Positions 36,056 through 48,490 are shown, counted from the first letter of the stretch. The stretch is DNA of 64,000 nucleotides from Atriophallophorus winterbourni (GCA_013407085.1 JACCGJ010023827.1:55042-119041), one strand, 5' to 3'. The notes: generated by a model not told the origin, from the sequence alone. Made by a program: numbers and translations.

Positions 36056-36424
36056 CAACCATGAGAATGCAGAACATTCTCAACAAAGACGGTGTTTTCG
36101 AAGTATCTGGTTCTTCGTTTTCAAGCCTACGGATGCGCTTACATCTGCTCCTAATGGTTTCGCACTAAGACAATGCTAGACGGGCAATCCCCGTAGGCAG
36201 CACGTTCACCCCATGTGACACGTGATTCGGCTTAGTTTTGGTCCGTTCTCCATGTACCCAACCCCGGCAATAACCGACTATTGACTCATGCATATCAAGT
36301 GCCTTGGCTGACATCGGAGTAATTGGTTGCTGAGATAATATGTCCCAGACTTGACTGACCTGTCACAGCTTGGCCCATTCGACTGCCCATTCCTGATCAG
36401 AAGTCTTCTCTGATCAGACCACTT

Positions 36425-36433
36425 GGAGGGGAG
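36425..36433 (+). other. Polypurine tract
   Basis: GGAGGGGAG directly 5' of the 3' LTR, in the position used to prime plus-strand synthesis in LTR elements. Confidence 0.6.
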
Positions 36434-36434
36434 C

Positions 36435-36614
36435 TATGCAACAACTGTGTTTTACTGGACCTAAAATCATTGACCTTGATACTTCTTCTGTTCACGCGTG
36501 ATACGTGACTGCTATTATGTACCGTATTACACGTCTTGGCTACCACTATGAATTCTTCATTGTCATGTGCGTTTTTTCCTATTTCCGTGGAACGTTATTG
36601 TAGTAATCAGTCTG
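36435..36614 (+). repeat. 3' LTR (shared part, right end lost)
   Basis: Downstream partner of 31545-31724. Similarity stops at CAGTCTG; sequence beyond is unrelated A+T-rich DNA. Confidence 0.85.
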
Positions 36615-39457
36615 CTAAAAAAAGGTATTTTATTTTCTGATTAAGCTGACTCCAGAGTTCATCCTCCAATTCGAGTTTAGGGTCGTGAATTTTTATGACC
36701 TGGAAACATTTTTTGCTGTATTACATGACATCAGCATCTTTTGAACGCAATCGTTCCTAAGTAGAATCATGCTAGGAATCAGTATTTCGCTTTAAGAAAT
36801 TCATAGTTAAAACCAGTTTGAAGTAACAGAGATACGTTTCGGTAAGTAGCGGTTGCAAATGAAGTAGACCTGCACAGATAAAACATGCTATAGTGAATGT
36901 CTAATACTGTATTTTAATTAAGCCTTGTGCTCTGAATATTTTGCAGTCACGAAATTTGAAGAAATGTGTGAGTATGTATTTGTCACATGTGATTTTATGT
37001 AAATAAGCATTAATTCACTTCGACAGTTTTAAATCGATTTCGTTTAAGATCATCCTTTGCATGTGCTTGCCTTACGTCATTTTATGCAAGCCATTGTCGA
37101 AATTGTTTGCACAATATTACGATATATAAAGAAAGAGAATCATTTTTTGGACCCACATTGACAAAACTCGCAAATTTTTCCATACTGAAAAGAATGTAGC
37201 TATTGACCATCGTGCACACTATCACGGGTTTCATCCGAAGCATACTCAGACGCTCAGAATCACGTTTGTTAGGGATCTCGAAATGAAAGCAGTTATTTTA
37301 GCTGGAGCATAAAAAATCCAGTGTATATACTTGATTTCGTCCACCTTTAAAGTGTCTGCCATATTATAACTCTTCCTATATTTTGGAAAAACACGAATCT
37401 TGAATATTAATTACAAACGAACATATAGATAATCAAATCAGCACTTGAAATTCTTCATTTAATGCTCGTATATCAATCAAATAACTTTCGTTTGTATGTG
37501 AAAATCATTATAGGTGAATTATTACATCGTCCAATCACCAAAATTTAACATAAAATATCTCCGTCGAAATTTCATACAAAAAGAGAAGTGTACAATAAAC
37601 AAAAAATACCCATTAGGGTTTCGTTTCATGATAAATGATAAATGATTTATTCTTGTATATCCAACACTATCCACCACCATTCTCAAAACAAGTTATTCGA
37701 TATATTTCTGCGTGGATATTGGTCTTCTGATCAACATGAACTTTTTGCTAGAGCATAACGGCGTTACGAATATTATGTTCGTTTGTGGCATGAGTATATG
37801 CTGGCGAATCAACAGCATCGATGATTGTTTTAATCTGCGAGTGACTTCAGTGCATTACAAGACAATTCGTTCGAAAAAAATCTTCCGCCACATATTCAAA
37901 TTTCCCAAGTAATTTCTTTGTACGGAACGTATCTCCTATTTATGAAAGGAAAATGCATCTCATAATAATCCTTAACAATATTTTATTACCAGCGTAAATG
38001 TGTCAGGCATGCCGAGTTGTCGGTTGCAAATTATGTCATTAGAGTCGACTGATATTCTATCTTTTTACTGCGTCAACGACTCTTGTGCTGGAAATCGAGG
38101 TTTGAAAAGCCGAGGTATAGACAGGACATTAAAGTGTGTTGGCTTTAAGATAGACGTAACTGCCGCGTGAGTTTGTTTAGCGTCTTCTGACTCCGGTGTG
38201 ATTATATTACGCGGTCAATTTCATCCGTCACATTTTGGTGTACTGCTCCGACGGTTTTGAGGGGCATTTGACTTCAGCGCTTTTTTGTTCTCTGCTGTCC
38301 ATTGAGATGTCTGTCAGCCGAATGAGCGTACATAGACTGGAACACTTTGAATCCCTCCGTTCTGTTGACCCGGTGAAACTTAATTAAATTTTGTTTTATT
38401 TATCAGCCCGATTTTAAATGAATTTTTGGCACCCATTGAGGATATTTTGGTAAAGGGTAAGGAATACTTATCATGTAGTTTGGGCTTATTCAATTTTTCG
38501 TGATTGCTGCGTAATGTTCAGGTGCCTGATTTCTTAGAATTCACATGTATTCGTGATGATTACCGTATATTAGAGGGGCGTAGTTTCTATTATTCTGCGT
38601 TTTCAGCGATGGTAATGGTCTGGGTTGGAAAGGTGCATGGCCCTATGTAACGCTTTGTGTTGTTATTAGGCGTACTATGTAATGTACAAACGGCGTTAAT
38701 ACTCACCCCGTGTAAGTCGAGTGTATTTAGTTGTGATTCCAATTTCGGGGATGGTTTGCTGAGAGATTGAGTTGTCTTGTTGGCGCAGTTGATTGGATTG
38801 GAATGCACCCCTCAAGCGCTTCTTCAACGTGTGCGATACGAAAGACAAGTTCGTAAATTATCCACAGTGAATGTTAGGACGTTCGCGTTCTGAATGAATC
38901 ATTTTAGGGCTTTATAAATAGTAAATGCTATCAATTTGTGCGACTCATTTACATGGTGCATTGAGATAAGGGCTTCAAAGTTAGTTGCATGAGACTTAAA
39001 TAACTTGTGTTACACACGTGCAATAAAGATGAGGTTTTTGAAAACATAAGATCTCATATGTCTCATAAGTTTTGAGTGAATTTTGTCCTTTAAATATGTG
39101 AGATATAACAGTTGTTGCAGTCGTGCTTCGTCAGACATACAGGAACGGTGCAGGGTAGGTCTATTTAACTTGTAGTAAAGCGCATCGAATGGTTTTAATG
39201 GAGCACGTTTAACAGCTCGGTAGACAAGTAGATTAGGGTATACATTATCCCTATACTGAGCTTTTGAGATTTATTCCGATAATTTCCGAATCGTGCTTCA
39301 ACTAAGATGAAACAATCCTTACGGTTGGAACAACTAAAGGGTAACAGTGTCATAGTCATTTTGCATAATGTAGAATTGAAATTACAACTAATTTTATAAT
39401 ATGGTAATCGAAGTGAGAATGAATATATTTTTGAAAAACAGATGTTGGTCAAATTAA
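36615..39457. other. Intergenic, nothing recognised
   Basis: A+T-rich. No frame with a recognisable domain on either strand. A short match to the stem II part of repeat family A (CTTCGTCAGAC) lies at 39126-39136. Confidence 0.5.
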
Positions 39458-39594
39458 AGTGAATTCAAAGTTATTCAAAGTTATTCAAAGTTTTAATGGT
39501 CCAAAAAGTAAATACTTTACAGTAACCACACAAGGAAAGTCAGCACGTGTATTCAGGTGCAATGTTGGGTTTAGTCAACATATACTTGTCAAGT

Positions 39595-40985
39595 TCAGCC
39601 TTGAACATGTTCAGGCTTGTTGCGCAAATGATATGTGGGGGCAGTGAGTTCCATAGAAAACAGACTCTGACAGCAAAGAAAAACCCTCGACAATTTGATC
39701 TGGAGTGTGGAAGAAATTAACTTGTATCCATGCGATCTGCTATCACGTGCTACTTGCCGATGAAACAGGTGTTCGAGTGGGTGATCCACTGTATGCAGAA
39801 TGTTGAAAAGCAGGATCAAGTCACCCCTGAGACGACGGTACGAAAAGTCAAAGAGGTTAAGTGTTGCGATCCGCTCCTCGTATGGCCTGTTGTATAGCCC
39901 GGTCACCAGTTTTGTAGCGCAGTGGTATACCCGTTGCAGCAAGGTCATGTCCTTTTGTAACCATGGGGACCATGCTTGAACAGCATACTCCATTGTTGGT
40001 CTGATATAGGTGTTAATTATACGTGGGAGTATCTGCTTTGAGAAACGACCAAAGATCCTTCTGAGCAATGCTAAAATTTGGCAGGACTTTTTGTATACAA
40101 CAGAACAGTGCCGTGAAGACTTCATGTTACTGCTAATCCACACGCCCAGGTCTTTCTCTTCAGTAACCCATGAAAGTTGCTGAGATCCCAGAGAGTATGT
40201 GAATTCGAATGATTTACCGACGTTCAACATTTTACATTTTTGGATGTTGAATAGTAAGCAGTTCCGCAAGGACCAATTATGAAGTGCTTCGAGATCTTTT
40301 TGGAGAATTTCGCAATCTGCTATGGTGCGTATGCTAGTCCAGACTTTGATGTCATCCGCAAATAAAATGATTTTTCTGCGTACGATTTCAGGTATATCAT
40401 TCGCGTACACGAGGAAGAGTATTGGCCCCAAAACTGAGCCTTGAGGTACGCCACTTGTAACTTCTACTGGGCTGGATAGTGCCCCATCAACTCTAACCCT
40501 TATAACTCTACCAGTCAAGTAGTCCTTTATCCAGGCCAATAATCTGCCGCATAACCCGAGCTGCTCCAATTTTTGTAGCAGTATGCTGTGGTTAACACGA
40601 TCAAAAGCTTTAGACATGTCCAAGTAACACGCATGGATAGGGCATCCATCGTCCACGGCTCGAGTCCAATTATCAAGAGTTATGCGAAGATTGGTGAGAC
40701 AGGAGTGTCTTGTCCTGAATCCGTGCTGTGCGATGGAAAGAAGCTTATTTTGTTCCAAGTGTTTGATAAGTTCGTCGGCCACAAGTCGTTCGAGAACTTT
40801 AGAAACCACTGGCAACAACGTGACTGGTCTGTAGTTAGACGCCTCAGATCGGTTCCCTCCTTTGTATATCGGAGTGATTAGTCCACATTTCCAGTCATTA
40901 GCAACCGTGCTACAACTCAAGGACAGGTTAAAAAGGTCAGAGAGTGGTGAGAATAGAGCATGGGCGCATTGCTTTAGGATGAATG
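39595..40985 (-). pseudogene. CR1-type reverse transcriptase, 441-codon open frame
   Basis: Copies the element RNA at the target site. Blocks in order: LITPIYKGG, NYRPVTLLPVVSKVLER, QHGFRTRHSC, YLDMSKAFDRVNH, TSGVPQGSVLGPILF, LFADDIKVW (catalytic FADD), NIQKCKMLNVG, DLGVWISS, YAVQAWSPW and YEERIATLNLFDFSYRRLRG. The frame is open from 40920 to 39595 and continues in register upstream to about 40985. There a run of eight A in the sense strand (plus-strand T run near 41011-41018) shifts it from the upstream frame at 40997-41353. Apart from that slip and the 5' truncation, the RT domain appears complete. Confidence 0.93.
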
Positions 40986-40996
40986 GTGTTATTTCA

Positions 40997-41353
40997 TCAG
41001 CACCTGGGGATTTTTTTTGTATTTAACCCGCGTAGCTTTACCAGGACACTCTCGGGTTTCACAACGATTTCGTGTATTGTATTCTGCGACCTGAATGCAG
41101 GTATATCGTAGGATACGCGCTCGTTAGGGTAGAACACTCTAGAGTAAAATTGAGCGAGTTCGTTAGCGGCTTCCAGAGCTGTGGATGTAGTCCCAGTTGT
41201 AGTAAGTAAAGCGAAAACACCTGGCTTTACCCTGGCTTTTCTGTTCACGATCTGGAAGAGGAGCTTCGGATTTCGTTCAATTTTATCCATCAGATTCATT
41301 TGATACTTTTCTTTATCCTCCTGGACAAGTTTAGTAACTTTGTTTCTCAACAA
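40997..41353 (-). pseudogene. CR1 ORF2 linker before RT, frameshifted
   Basis: Contains NPKLLFQIVNRKARVKPGVF, AANELAQFYSRVF and VLVKLRGLNTKKIP. This is the region before RT in CR1 elements (FW.Y.R.K.......LA...N..F.SVF...V...L..L...KS.GPD). The frame should pass into the RT frame at KKSPGADE but is shifted at the poly-A run. Confidence 0.88.
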
Positions 41354-41539
41354 ACGTTAAGATTCCCAAGATTCAGGTGTTGAATGCAGTATGTGGCTTC
41401 TCCACGCACAGTTTCTCACCTTTATCCATTTCCGTGTTCGACTCCGGATCACGAATTTAAATCCTTTTTTCAGTTGTTTTGAAACATATTTTGAGTGGAG
41501 TTCTATTTTTCGGTTGATTTTCTGAAGTATCGATGACCA

Positions 41540-41842
41540 TCATTGTTGGACATCAGTGCTAATCGGTGCCCAGTCGGTGACTTCTTGAAGAGACATTGAT
41601 AATGCAACCGTATCGATTTTTCTTATCAACTTCTGAGCATCACTTGCTCTTATCGCTTCAGTTATATAGTCGAAAACAATGACTACATGATCACTCTTTC
41701 CAAGAGGTGCTTCATAACGGATATCCTCGATGACATTTTCCTCGCTAGTCAAAACAAGATCGAGAATGGACGGTGTGAGTGCTGCTTGAGATGTGGTTGA
41801 ATAAAGGAATTTCGTTGAACATTTTGTAGAATAGATGATCAA
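41540..41842 (-). pseudogene. CR1 endonuclease C-terminus
   Basis: PSILDLVLTSEENVIEDIRY, then PLGKSDHVVIVFDY: the S-D-H motif that ends APE-type endonucleases of CR1 elements. Upstream residues are in another frame (41745-41930), showing a frameshift near 41780. The catalytic N-terminal half is absent. Confidence 0.88.
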
Positions 41843-43490
41843 GAGAGTATGAAATATTATAATGACTCATATTTCTGACTAGCTTACCAAATCTGTTTTG
41901 AAGATAAAACTTAATTATTTCCGGGTTCAACAGCCATATAGTAAACAGAAATTATTTTTCATGGGCTTGCCAGTTGTGGAGTGTAAGGAAGGTATAGTTA
42001 AAGGCTCATCAACTACGTAGTGGTAAAACAAGGCAAAGAGTCAACTTTTATGTTTATACTGATAGTATAATAGAATATGGAAAATACGCGTATATGAAAT
42101 CTGTCATGAAATACAGACTCACATATTCCTTTGAATGTTATGCGTTTCTTTACCAATAACAATTATTGTTTTATTTCTTCTCGTCCGATATAAATTGGAG
42201 CAGTGTGATTAAACGAAAAGGAAGACAAAATCCAGATCATTGATTTGAAATCTTGCAATCTGAGCTCAATAAACATGTGGGTTTGCCAGAAGTTTGCTCA
42301 TAGTTTGCGTTGGAATGTCTTATGTTGTTTCAAACAAAACGAAACCAAGCTTCATGATGGAAAACTTTCATGGATAAAAACCTACATTGGAAATTTTACA
42401 AAAATATTTTGAAGGATAATAATTCTTACAGATGTAGGCAGAAGATTTATGAAAAGTACTTTTAAGCGGTTTAATTATGGTAAGATTTAATTAGCTGTTC
42501 AATTTAGTAAATTGTCGATGTTATTATGGTTCATATGATTTATATTTAAATAGGTAATTTGAATGGATTATCTTTAGTTTTTTAACTGCAATTTATCCCC
42601 AAATTCATATCAGTTAAACTAAACTAAATTAAATTTCCATGATGATCAGCATAGAAGAATAGAATTTTCAATTATATATATATGGTTCAATAGTGTACGT
42701 TTTATGGCTAATTTGTAGCGTCATCCATTGTATTTCTTACTTTGTGTACGTTTCACGCTACTTTGTGCATTCTCTAAATTGTACACTACCGTTGTATGTG
42801 TTTACCTATTAGTGTACCATGGTCATAATTATAATATGTAGTGATTCTTTTATCTTAACACTGTGTACACAAGCATTCGTTTTTGGCATTGATTGCTTTA
42901 CAAGATTAAATGTTTGTAAAATACACTTTCTGGCGTTTAAATAATTTTAAATATTCAGACGTTGTCTTCTTCCGTAGTTGCGAAGTTTGTGTGAGTTACT
43001 ACGTATGGGAAATGTGATTAACGGATCCTCGAACATTTTAGCGCATTCTGCACCTTGAATTCCATCTCTTGGATTTTTCTGTCTGGATTATCTCGCTTTC
43101 GTTGGACTTCAGTTGGTCTTTCGTTGGACATTTGCTATTTTGGTCTTTTAGTGAATTCATTCATTTTTGTTGTATTTTCTATAATGCAGGCATATTTTTG
43201 GTCTACTACAAATATACCCTTATTTGCCGTTCTTTGTCTTCTTCGTGTGTGGTAAGACTTTGTATTGTCGGATTATTTATCTATCCTTTTTCAGTTTCAC
43301 AGCTCTACGTCAAAGAAGATGGGCTGAGGGTCTGCCCTTGCATATGGGTCAGTGACGACCAAAGTCAAAGAGCTACGACAGAAAAGTGGAAAGTCCGATG
43401 ATTAATAAAATGAAGGTAATATAACGATCGTTTGCGAGGGGATTGTAGGGTTGGTGCGTCGGATAGAGGGGCGACTATAAGCGATTGGTC

Positions 43491-43508
43491 GGGTGGGTGT
43501 GGGATGGG
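43491..43508 (+). other. Possible G-quadruplex motif
   Basis: GGGTGGGTGTGGGATGGG has four G3 runs with loops of 1, 3 and 2 nt, inside a 100-nt G-rich stretch with additional GGGG runs. It meets the usual G3+N1-7 rule, which is rare in such A+T-rich sequence. Confidence 0.6.
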
Positions 43509-44207
43509 TGGTCGGTGGTAGGTTATGAGTTTACAATTACAAATTTGTTTCTTTTAATGCGTTATATTCCCCCAAATATATAGTGTTGTAGTTGATTGCT
43601 TTTACCATAAACATTTTGTGAGTTCAAACATACACCAAACATCGGCTTTCCCCATTTATCATTTGATGTGCGTTGTTAAGCTTGAAACCAATTCTGTGTC
43701 CAGTTAAAACTAATTACAGATAATGCATAAAAATGGAATCAGGGTCAACTTCGTATTAACGTAGTTCTTTTGAAATAACACTTAATGGAAGATAATGCAC
43801 ATTGATGAATGAATGGTTAGGAGGACCATGTCTATTTAACTTTTTGTGACAATTTATGTCGATAGTGATTTGAATAGTAAAAAATCAAATTTTATACAAT
43901 ACATCTTAATCAAAATTGATTGCAATCCCAGGATTATGTCTCATAGGTTAAATTGTTTGATTTTTCCAAATAAACGCAGAAAGAATATATTAAACGGTGT
44001 GTTCTTCGGAAAATATAAGTATAGATTTCGGCCAATTTTCGGAATCGGAAAGTCGCGAATTTACTAGGAATTCATTGGGATGACATTACCCAAAATCGAT
44101 TCCAAAACATAAACATAAATCATTCGGTATTAAAAGAATACAGACTTTATCCATACTATTTGCAACTTCGAGGTTTAGCACAAAGTCAGCTCGGCGTTCG
44201 AATGTCA

Positions 44208-44270
44208 GGTCACGGATACGCTTACCTGATGAGCGGTAACAACCGCAAAACCGGCCTTGTGCTTCCGTCA
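44208..44270 (+). ncRNA. Hammerhead-like motif, family B2
   Basis: ACCTGATGAGCGGTAACAAC then CGCAAAACCGGCC. CTGATGA intact, stem II GCGGT/ACCGC perfect, but GAAA is AAAA, so likely inactive. Shares TTCGAATGTCAG upstream with the copy at 48431. Confidence 0.5.
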
Positions 44271-45117
44271 TATGCTACTTATTCATAAAAATCTGGCTTC
44301 AAACAAAAATTAATTTATCCATACTAGAATACCCGCGTTGTAACTCTAAAATAATGACATTTCACGTTTTAAGGATCTCAACACTAACAATTAATTGACC
44401 ATCTTTAGTAAGCCTATCTTTGAAGCCCCAGAAGTGAAACAAGATGACCTTTTCCAACAAGGTGGATTAGCGCTTCCAAGTACTACATCAGAGAATATCT
44501 CGTGATTCATTCTGTGCCTCAGGTTTTGAATGATTCATTAGTTTTCAATATCTTGGTTTACATTGTCCTACAGCCTCAAATACAGTGACTGCTAAGTTAT
44601 TAATTCTAGGCTTTCCGCTTACGTTTCTACTCGGTACTACCCAATGTAGTTAAATATTAAGTTTAAGAAACTTCCTCTAAGAAATGACCCGGTCTTCCGA
44701 AAAAATGTGTCTGATTAAATAAGGCAATAGGGTAGCTGTTAGGCTGTGACGTACACTATAGCATTTAATTCGAAGCATGATTATCAGTCGACACTTGCGT
44801 GAATGTGACTGGGTGACCAATTATTACATCCGATGTTGCACAACCTCTACACGAGGTCATTATTACCTGCTGATAATTCTTCATTACGCGAAGCAAATAT
44901 CTCTTCTAAAATTTGTAAACAGAAAATTTCAGGAAATCTTTTGATTTTGCATGCACATATGAGGTTGAAAATTATAATCTGTTTTTTATACGGAGTCGCG
45001 ATTGACCTTTTGGAATCTGCCGCGCTAAAATGAATTCTGCATTAATTTCAATAATATTTTTGTGCTGAAATTAAGTTGCTTGTTGAATACTCGTGTACAT
45101 AAATGAGACATTTCTAT

Positions 45118-46637
45118 TCAATTCAATTTTAATGGTCTAAAAAGCGTATAGCTTTACAAAAAACACAGAATAATATGACAACAACGAATAATATAACAAG
45201 CAAAAATGGGATTAGATTGCTTACTGGGCAGTTCAAGGATCAAGTAAATATCCACGGGCAGAAATTGTTTTCGATTGGTGGGATAACAAATGTAGGTGTA
45301 TGGTGTTAAGATGTATAGTTTTCTTCGATGCACGGGTTTAGGGTCAAATAGGCATCAAGGCTTCTCTTGAAAGTTTGCTGGTTTGGTGAGTTCACAACAT
45401 TATCTGGCAGATTGTTCCAAGTAAAACAAACTCGCACGGCAAAAAATGTCGTCTGAAGTTTAGTCTCGAGTGAGGGACAGTTAGAGTAAATGTGTGAGCT
45501 CTTGTATTATGCGAGCTCCGTAGATTCAATAGGCATTGTAGAGGGTGATTTTCAGTATTCAAAATATTGTAAACCAGAATCAAATCCCCTCGGAGACGAC
45601 GACGTGGATAATCAAATAAATTTAGCGTTTTGATTCGCTCATTGTAGGGTTTCCGGCTGAGTCCATTGACAAGTTTGGTAGCTCGATGATATATTCGTTG
45701 CAAAGTCGCAACATCTTTTTTAAGCCATGGCGACCATGCTTGAACCGCATATTCCATCGTGGGCCTGATGTACGTATTTATAATACAGGGAATTGTCTGT
45801 TTTGAGAACCTACCGAAAATTCTCTTTAAGAGTGACAATTTCTGTGATGTTTTGCGATAGACGTAGTTGCAGTGGCTCGACATCCCTAGGGTGTTGCTTA
45901 TTAACACACCCAAGTCCCTTTGTTCCATGGTCCACGAGAGGCTGTGTTCCAAGAAAATACTGGTACTCCACATATTTGCCAATGTTGAACATGTGACACT
46001 TTTGGAAATTGAAAAATATGCGATTTTTTAGGGACCAAGCCTGGAGGTTGTCCAGATCCTTCTGGAGCAGTTCGCAGTCCTCCGACTTACTAATCTTAGA
46101 CCAAACTTTTATATCGTCCGCGAACAGTACGATCTTGCATTTGATGAGAGCTGGTATGTCATTAGCATAAAGCGCGAAGAGGATTGGTCCGAGGACGGAT
46201 CCCTGAGGCACTCCACTTGTCACGGCTACCGACTTCGATAGAGCACCTTCCACAGAGACTTGAACAAACCGATCAGTCAGGTAATTTTCTAACCATGCTA
46301 ACAGACTGCCAGTGATACCACAACGTTCCAGCTTCTGCAAGAGAATACTGTGGTTTACACGGTCAAATGCTCTCGACATATCGAGGTAACATACATGGAT
46401 AGTATCCCCAGCATCCACTGCTCGAGTCCAGTCGTCAAGGGTAAGGAGAAGGTTAGTAAGGCAGGAGTATCCCCTTCTAAAACCGTGTTGGGCTCCCGAA
46501 AATAGTTTATTTTCCTCAAGGTATTTGCTCAGTTTTTTGCCACGATCCTTTCGAGTACCTTGGATACGGCGGACAACAAAGTAACAGGTCTGTAATTTGC
46601 GGGCTCCGAACGCACCCCGCCCTTGAAAATCTATTCT
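45118..46637 (-). mobile_element. CR1-clade LINE, 5'-truncated copy 2
   Basis: Same family as 39458-41930, starting within the RT domain at about 46637. Two overlapping frames, 46418-45810 and 45982-45392, are separated by a frameshift near 45950. The first holds YLDMSRAFDRVNH, SGVPQGSVLGPILF and LFADDIKVW (catalytic box intact). The second holds RDLGVLIS, YAVQAWSPW and NERIKTLNLFDYPRRRLRGD. The 3' end has AGACCATTAAAATTGAATTG, so it shares the 3' terminus of copy 1 but has a TTGAAT-type tail. Confidence 0.92.
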
Positions 46638-47819
46638 CTAAATCCAATTGGACATTATTACCATTTTTTTAAAATAATATGTGGTCTGAATCAATAACTA
46701 AACACCCAGGAGTTAGTAGGAATTATATGTTCAATCGAAAGTCAATCTATAAAATCGAACTTTCGCTTATTGAGCAAATATAAATGCTGCAAATTATGAG
46801 TATTTTTTGTACGTTTACGACGACACCAAGTTTGAGTCAAGCGTACATCATCCAGCTACGTCACACTTTCACATATGCTACTCACGCATAATTCATCATA
46901 GTGATGTGATAGGCGAGGATAATATGGCCTCCTCGTTAAAATGCACATTTTGTTAACAATTTAAAACTTGTTTCTCCAATCTATCTATCAACTGTAACTT
47001 TTTGTAGTTATGTGAAAGTCTACCCTGAATATCATATTTTATATTTTGTTTACTTTATCAGGTAAGCATGCTCATGAGAGCTGTTGGGTTCGCACTTATT
47101 AGCAAGAATTGGTGGAGTTGCAATGATTTCATCGGCCATACTGGGTGCTATTTTTTCTTAGGTAAATTTTACACCAAGATATATAAAATTCATGTACTAG
47201 TAAGTACTAGATCATTACAAACTCAGATTATTTATGCATGAATATTCTTTAAAGAACTTCTAGAGGAGTCGACTCTTAAGCAACTTGGCGATTAAATTTG
47301 TTGAATTTGGTTCGTCAAACTCGAGAAGAATAGTTGCCAATTAATTTCAAGCATGCTTATATTGCCTATCTATGTTCGTTTACCTTCTGAATGTTGAAAT
47401 TAGATCTAAATGTCTATTTGATAAATCATCATAATAATAAGTACATCTTTTGACGCGATGCTGAAAGTTATTCGTTATGTAAAATACATGACGAATGATT
47501 TGTTTCATATATTGATTTTACTCATTTTTGAGATATTCAGCAAAACAATTCTCATTGACACGCGATTTAACATTTTTCGTTGATGTATACTTCTTCAATG
47601 CTGTATGCCGTCATTAACACTTCGAAATTTCGTCAACTTTATGTCCAATAAGAGATTCAAATCTTCTCAAGTTGATAATATGTTATTGCTCACCCTTTAG
47701 CAAATTAATCTATTGCTGAAAATTCGTGAACACGAATAATGCCATTCTTCTTCTTCCTCTTCTATATGACAACTTTATCATATTTAAATTAAAGAACAAA
47801 ATTGGAGAAACTTTTATTT
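46638..47819. other. Intergenic, nothing recognised
   Basis: A+T-rich. Short open stretch at 47080-47160 without supporting splice sites; not called. Confidence 0.5.
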
Positions 47820-47970
47820 TCTAGGTCCTAGAGCACTTTTAATCGCTGTGAGCGCTGTCGGAGAGATCGTCACTCCTAAAGGCTGCGGAGCATTAATCCA
47901 TCATGCGTTTGTGATGTACATCCATGATCGATATCGGCCGAATAAGGAAAAAACAAGAGATGTTGTGGTT
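47820..47970 (+). mobile_element. RTE-type LINE 3' tail fragment
   Basis: Reverse complement of this stretch matches the RTE 3' end at 62330-62480, for example CATGGATGTACATCACAAAC and AATCTCTCC.ACAGC. The plus translation (VSAVGEIVTPKGC...) aligns with the decayed C-terminal tail of the RTE protein (GAAGEIVPPESDC). This rules out the alternative of a host exon. Confidence 0.65.
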
Positions 47971-48430
47971 TGTATTAGTTTAGATTAATAGACCAAATAA
48001 TGAGGCTCTTTTACCATATTATTTTTATCTCAATACTCATTCATACAAAAAATCAAGCCGACCACTCCACACTGAAATTCGATACTATTTTGCACGTTTA
48101 TTAATACTGAGCTTTGAATATACAATATTACATTGCAGATGGAACTTTTGCCCAGAGAATTTATGTTGTATTATTATCAGCTCGTTTTAAATGATTACAT
48201 TTTTAATTATTAAATTATATTTTTCGTATTCTTTTTGATATCATATCAAAGATTGGCCAACTCGTTTCTAAGTTTAGAAAAATATCCACATTTTCAAGTG
48301 GAAATTTAGCCTCACGTGATACTTAGCTCAGTCCTCACAGAAAGCTACATTTCAAGTTGCATATAAAGCTTTATTGTAGATTTACAAAAATTGGGTTTAG
48401 CATACAATCAGAACGGTTTTCGAATGTCAG

Positions 48431-48490
48431 TTTTCGGATGCACTTACCCAATGAGTTTCAACAAACTCGAAACCGGTCGTGTTGTGAAGG
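48431..48490 (+). ncRNA. Hammerhead-like motif, family B2
   Basis: TTACCCAATGAGTTTCAACA then AACTCGAAACCGGTCGTG. Stem II GAGTTT/AAACTC is perfect, GAAA and helix III ACCGGT are intact, but CTGATGA has become CCAATGA. Confidence 0.5.

Larger units (their letters stand above)
31545..36614 (+). mobile_element. Gypsy/CsRn1-type LTR retrotransposon, degenerate
   Basis: Two direct repeats (about 31545-31724 and 36435-36614) bracket gag-pol remnants in the order gag, protease, RT, RNase H, integrase. The gag lacks a CCHC knuckle but has C-x2-HRKYGDDARRC-x3-C, as in the CsRn1/Kabuki/Boudicca group known from trematodes. Each domain is broken by stops or frameshifts. A purine-rich stretch (GGAGGGGAG, 36425-36433) sits just before the 3' repeat as a polypurine tract. 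The repeats differ at about 28 of 175 positions by eye, so the insertion is old. No primer-binding site could be identified. Confidence 0.9.
39458..41930 (-). mobile_element. CR1-clade LINE, 5'-truncated copy 1
   Basis: Minus-strand order: endonuclease C-terminus (41842-41540), linker (41353-40997), RT (40985-39595), short 3' UTR, and a tail of three AACTTTGAAT-like units ending at 39458. The endonuclease segment carries LTPSILDLVLTSEENVIEDI and GKSDHV, the SDH end of APE-type endonucleases. The 5' part is missing. It is the best preserved of three copies of one family here. Confidence 0.93.
41931..45117. other. Intergenic, few recognisable features
   Basis: A+T-rich except about 42960-43530, which is richer in G+C and has open frames at 43055-43401 without a recognisable domain. 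A G-run cluster lies at 43434-43535 and a hammerhead-like repeat at about 44208-44270. Confidence 0.5.

Noticed and set aside
36390..36420. CTGATCAG repeated around AGTCTTCT in the Gypsy 3' UTR
   Set aside because: Short palindromic words only; no known element or function can be tied to it.
39126..39136. Possible further family A hammerhead
   Set aside because: Only CTTCGTCAGAC matches; no GAAA side or stem II partner is present nearby.
47826..47968. Possible host exon with a 48-codon open frame after a TTTTCTAG acceptor
   Set aside because: The stretch matches the reverse complement of the RTE 3' end at 62330-62480 at both nucleotide and protein level.
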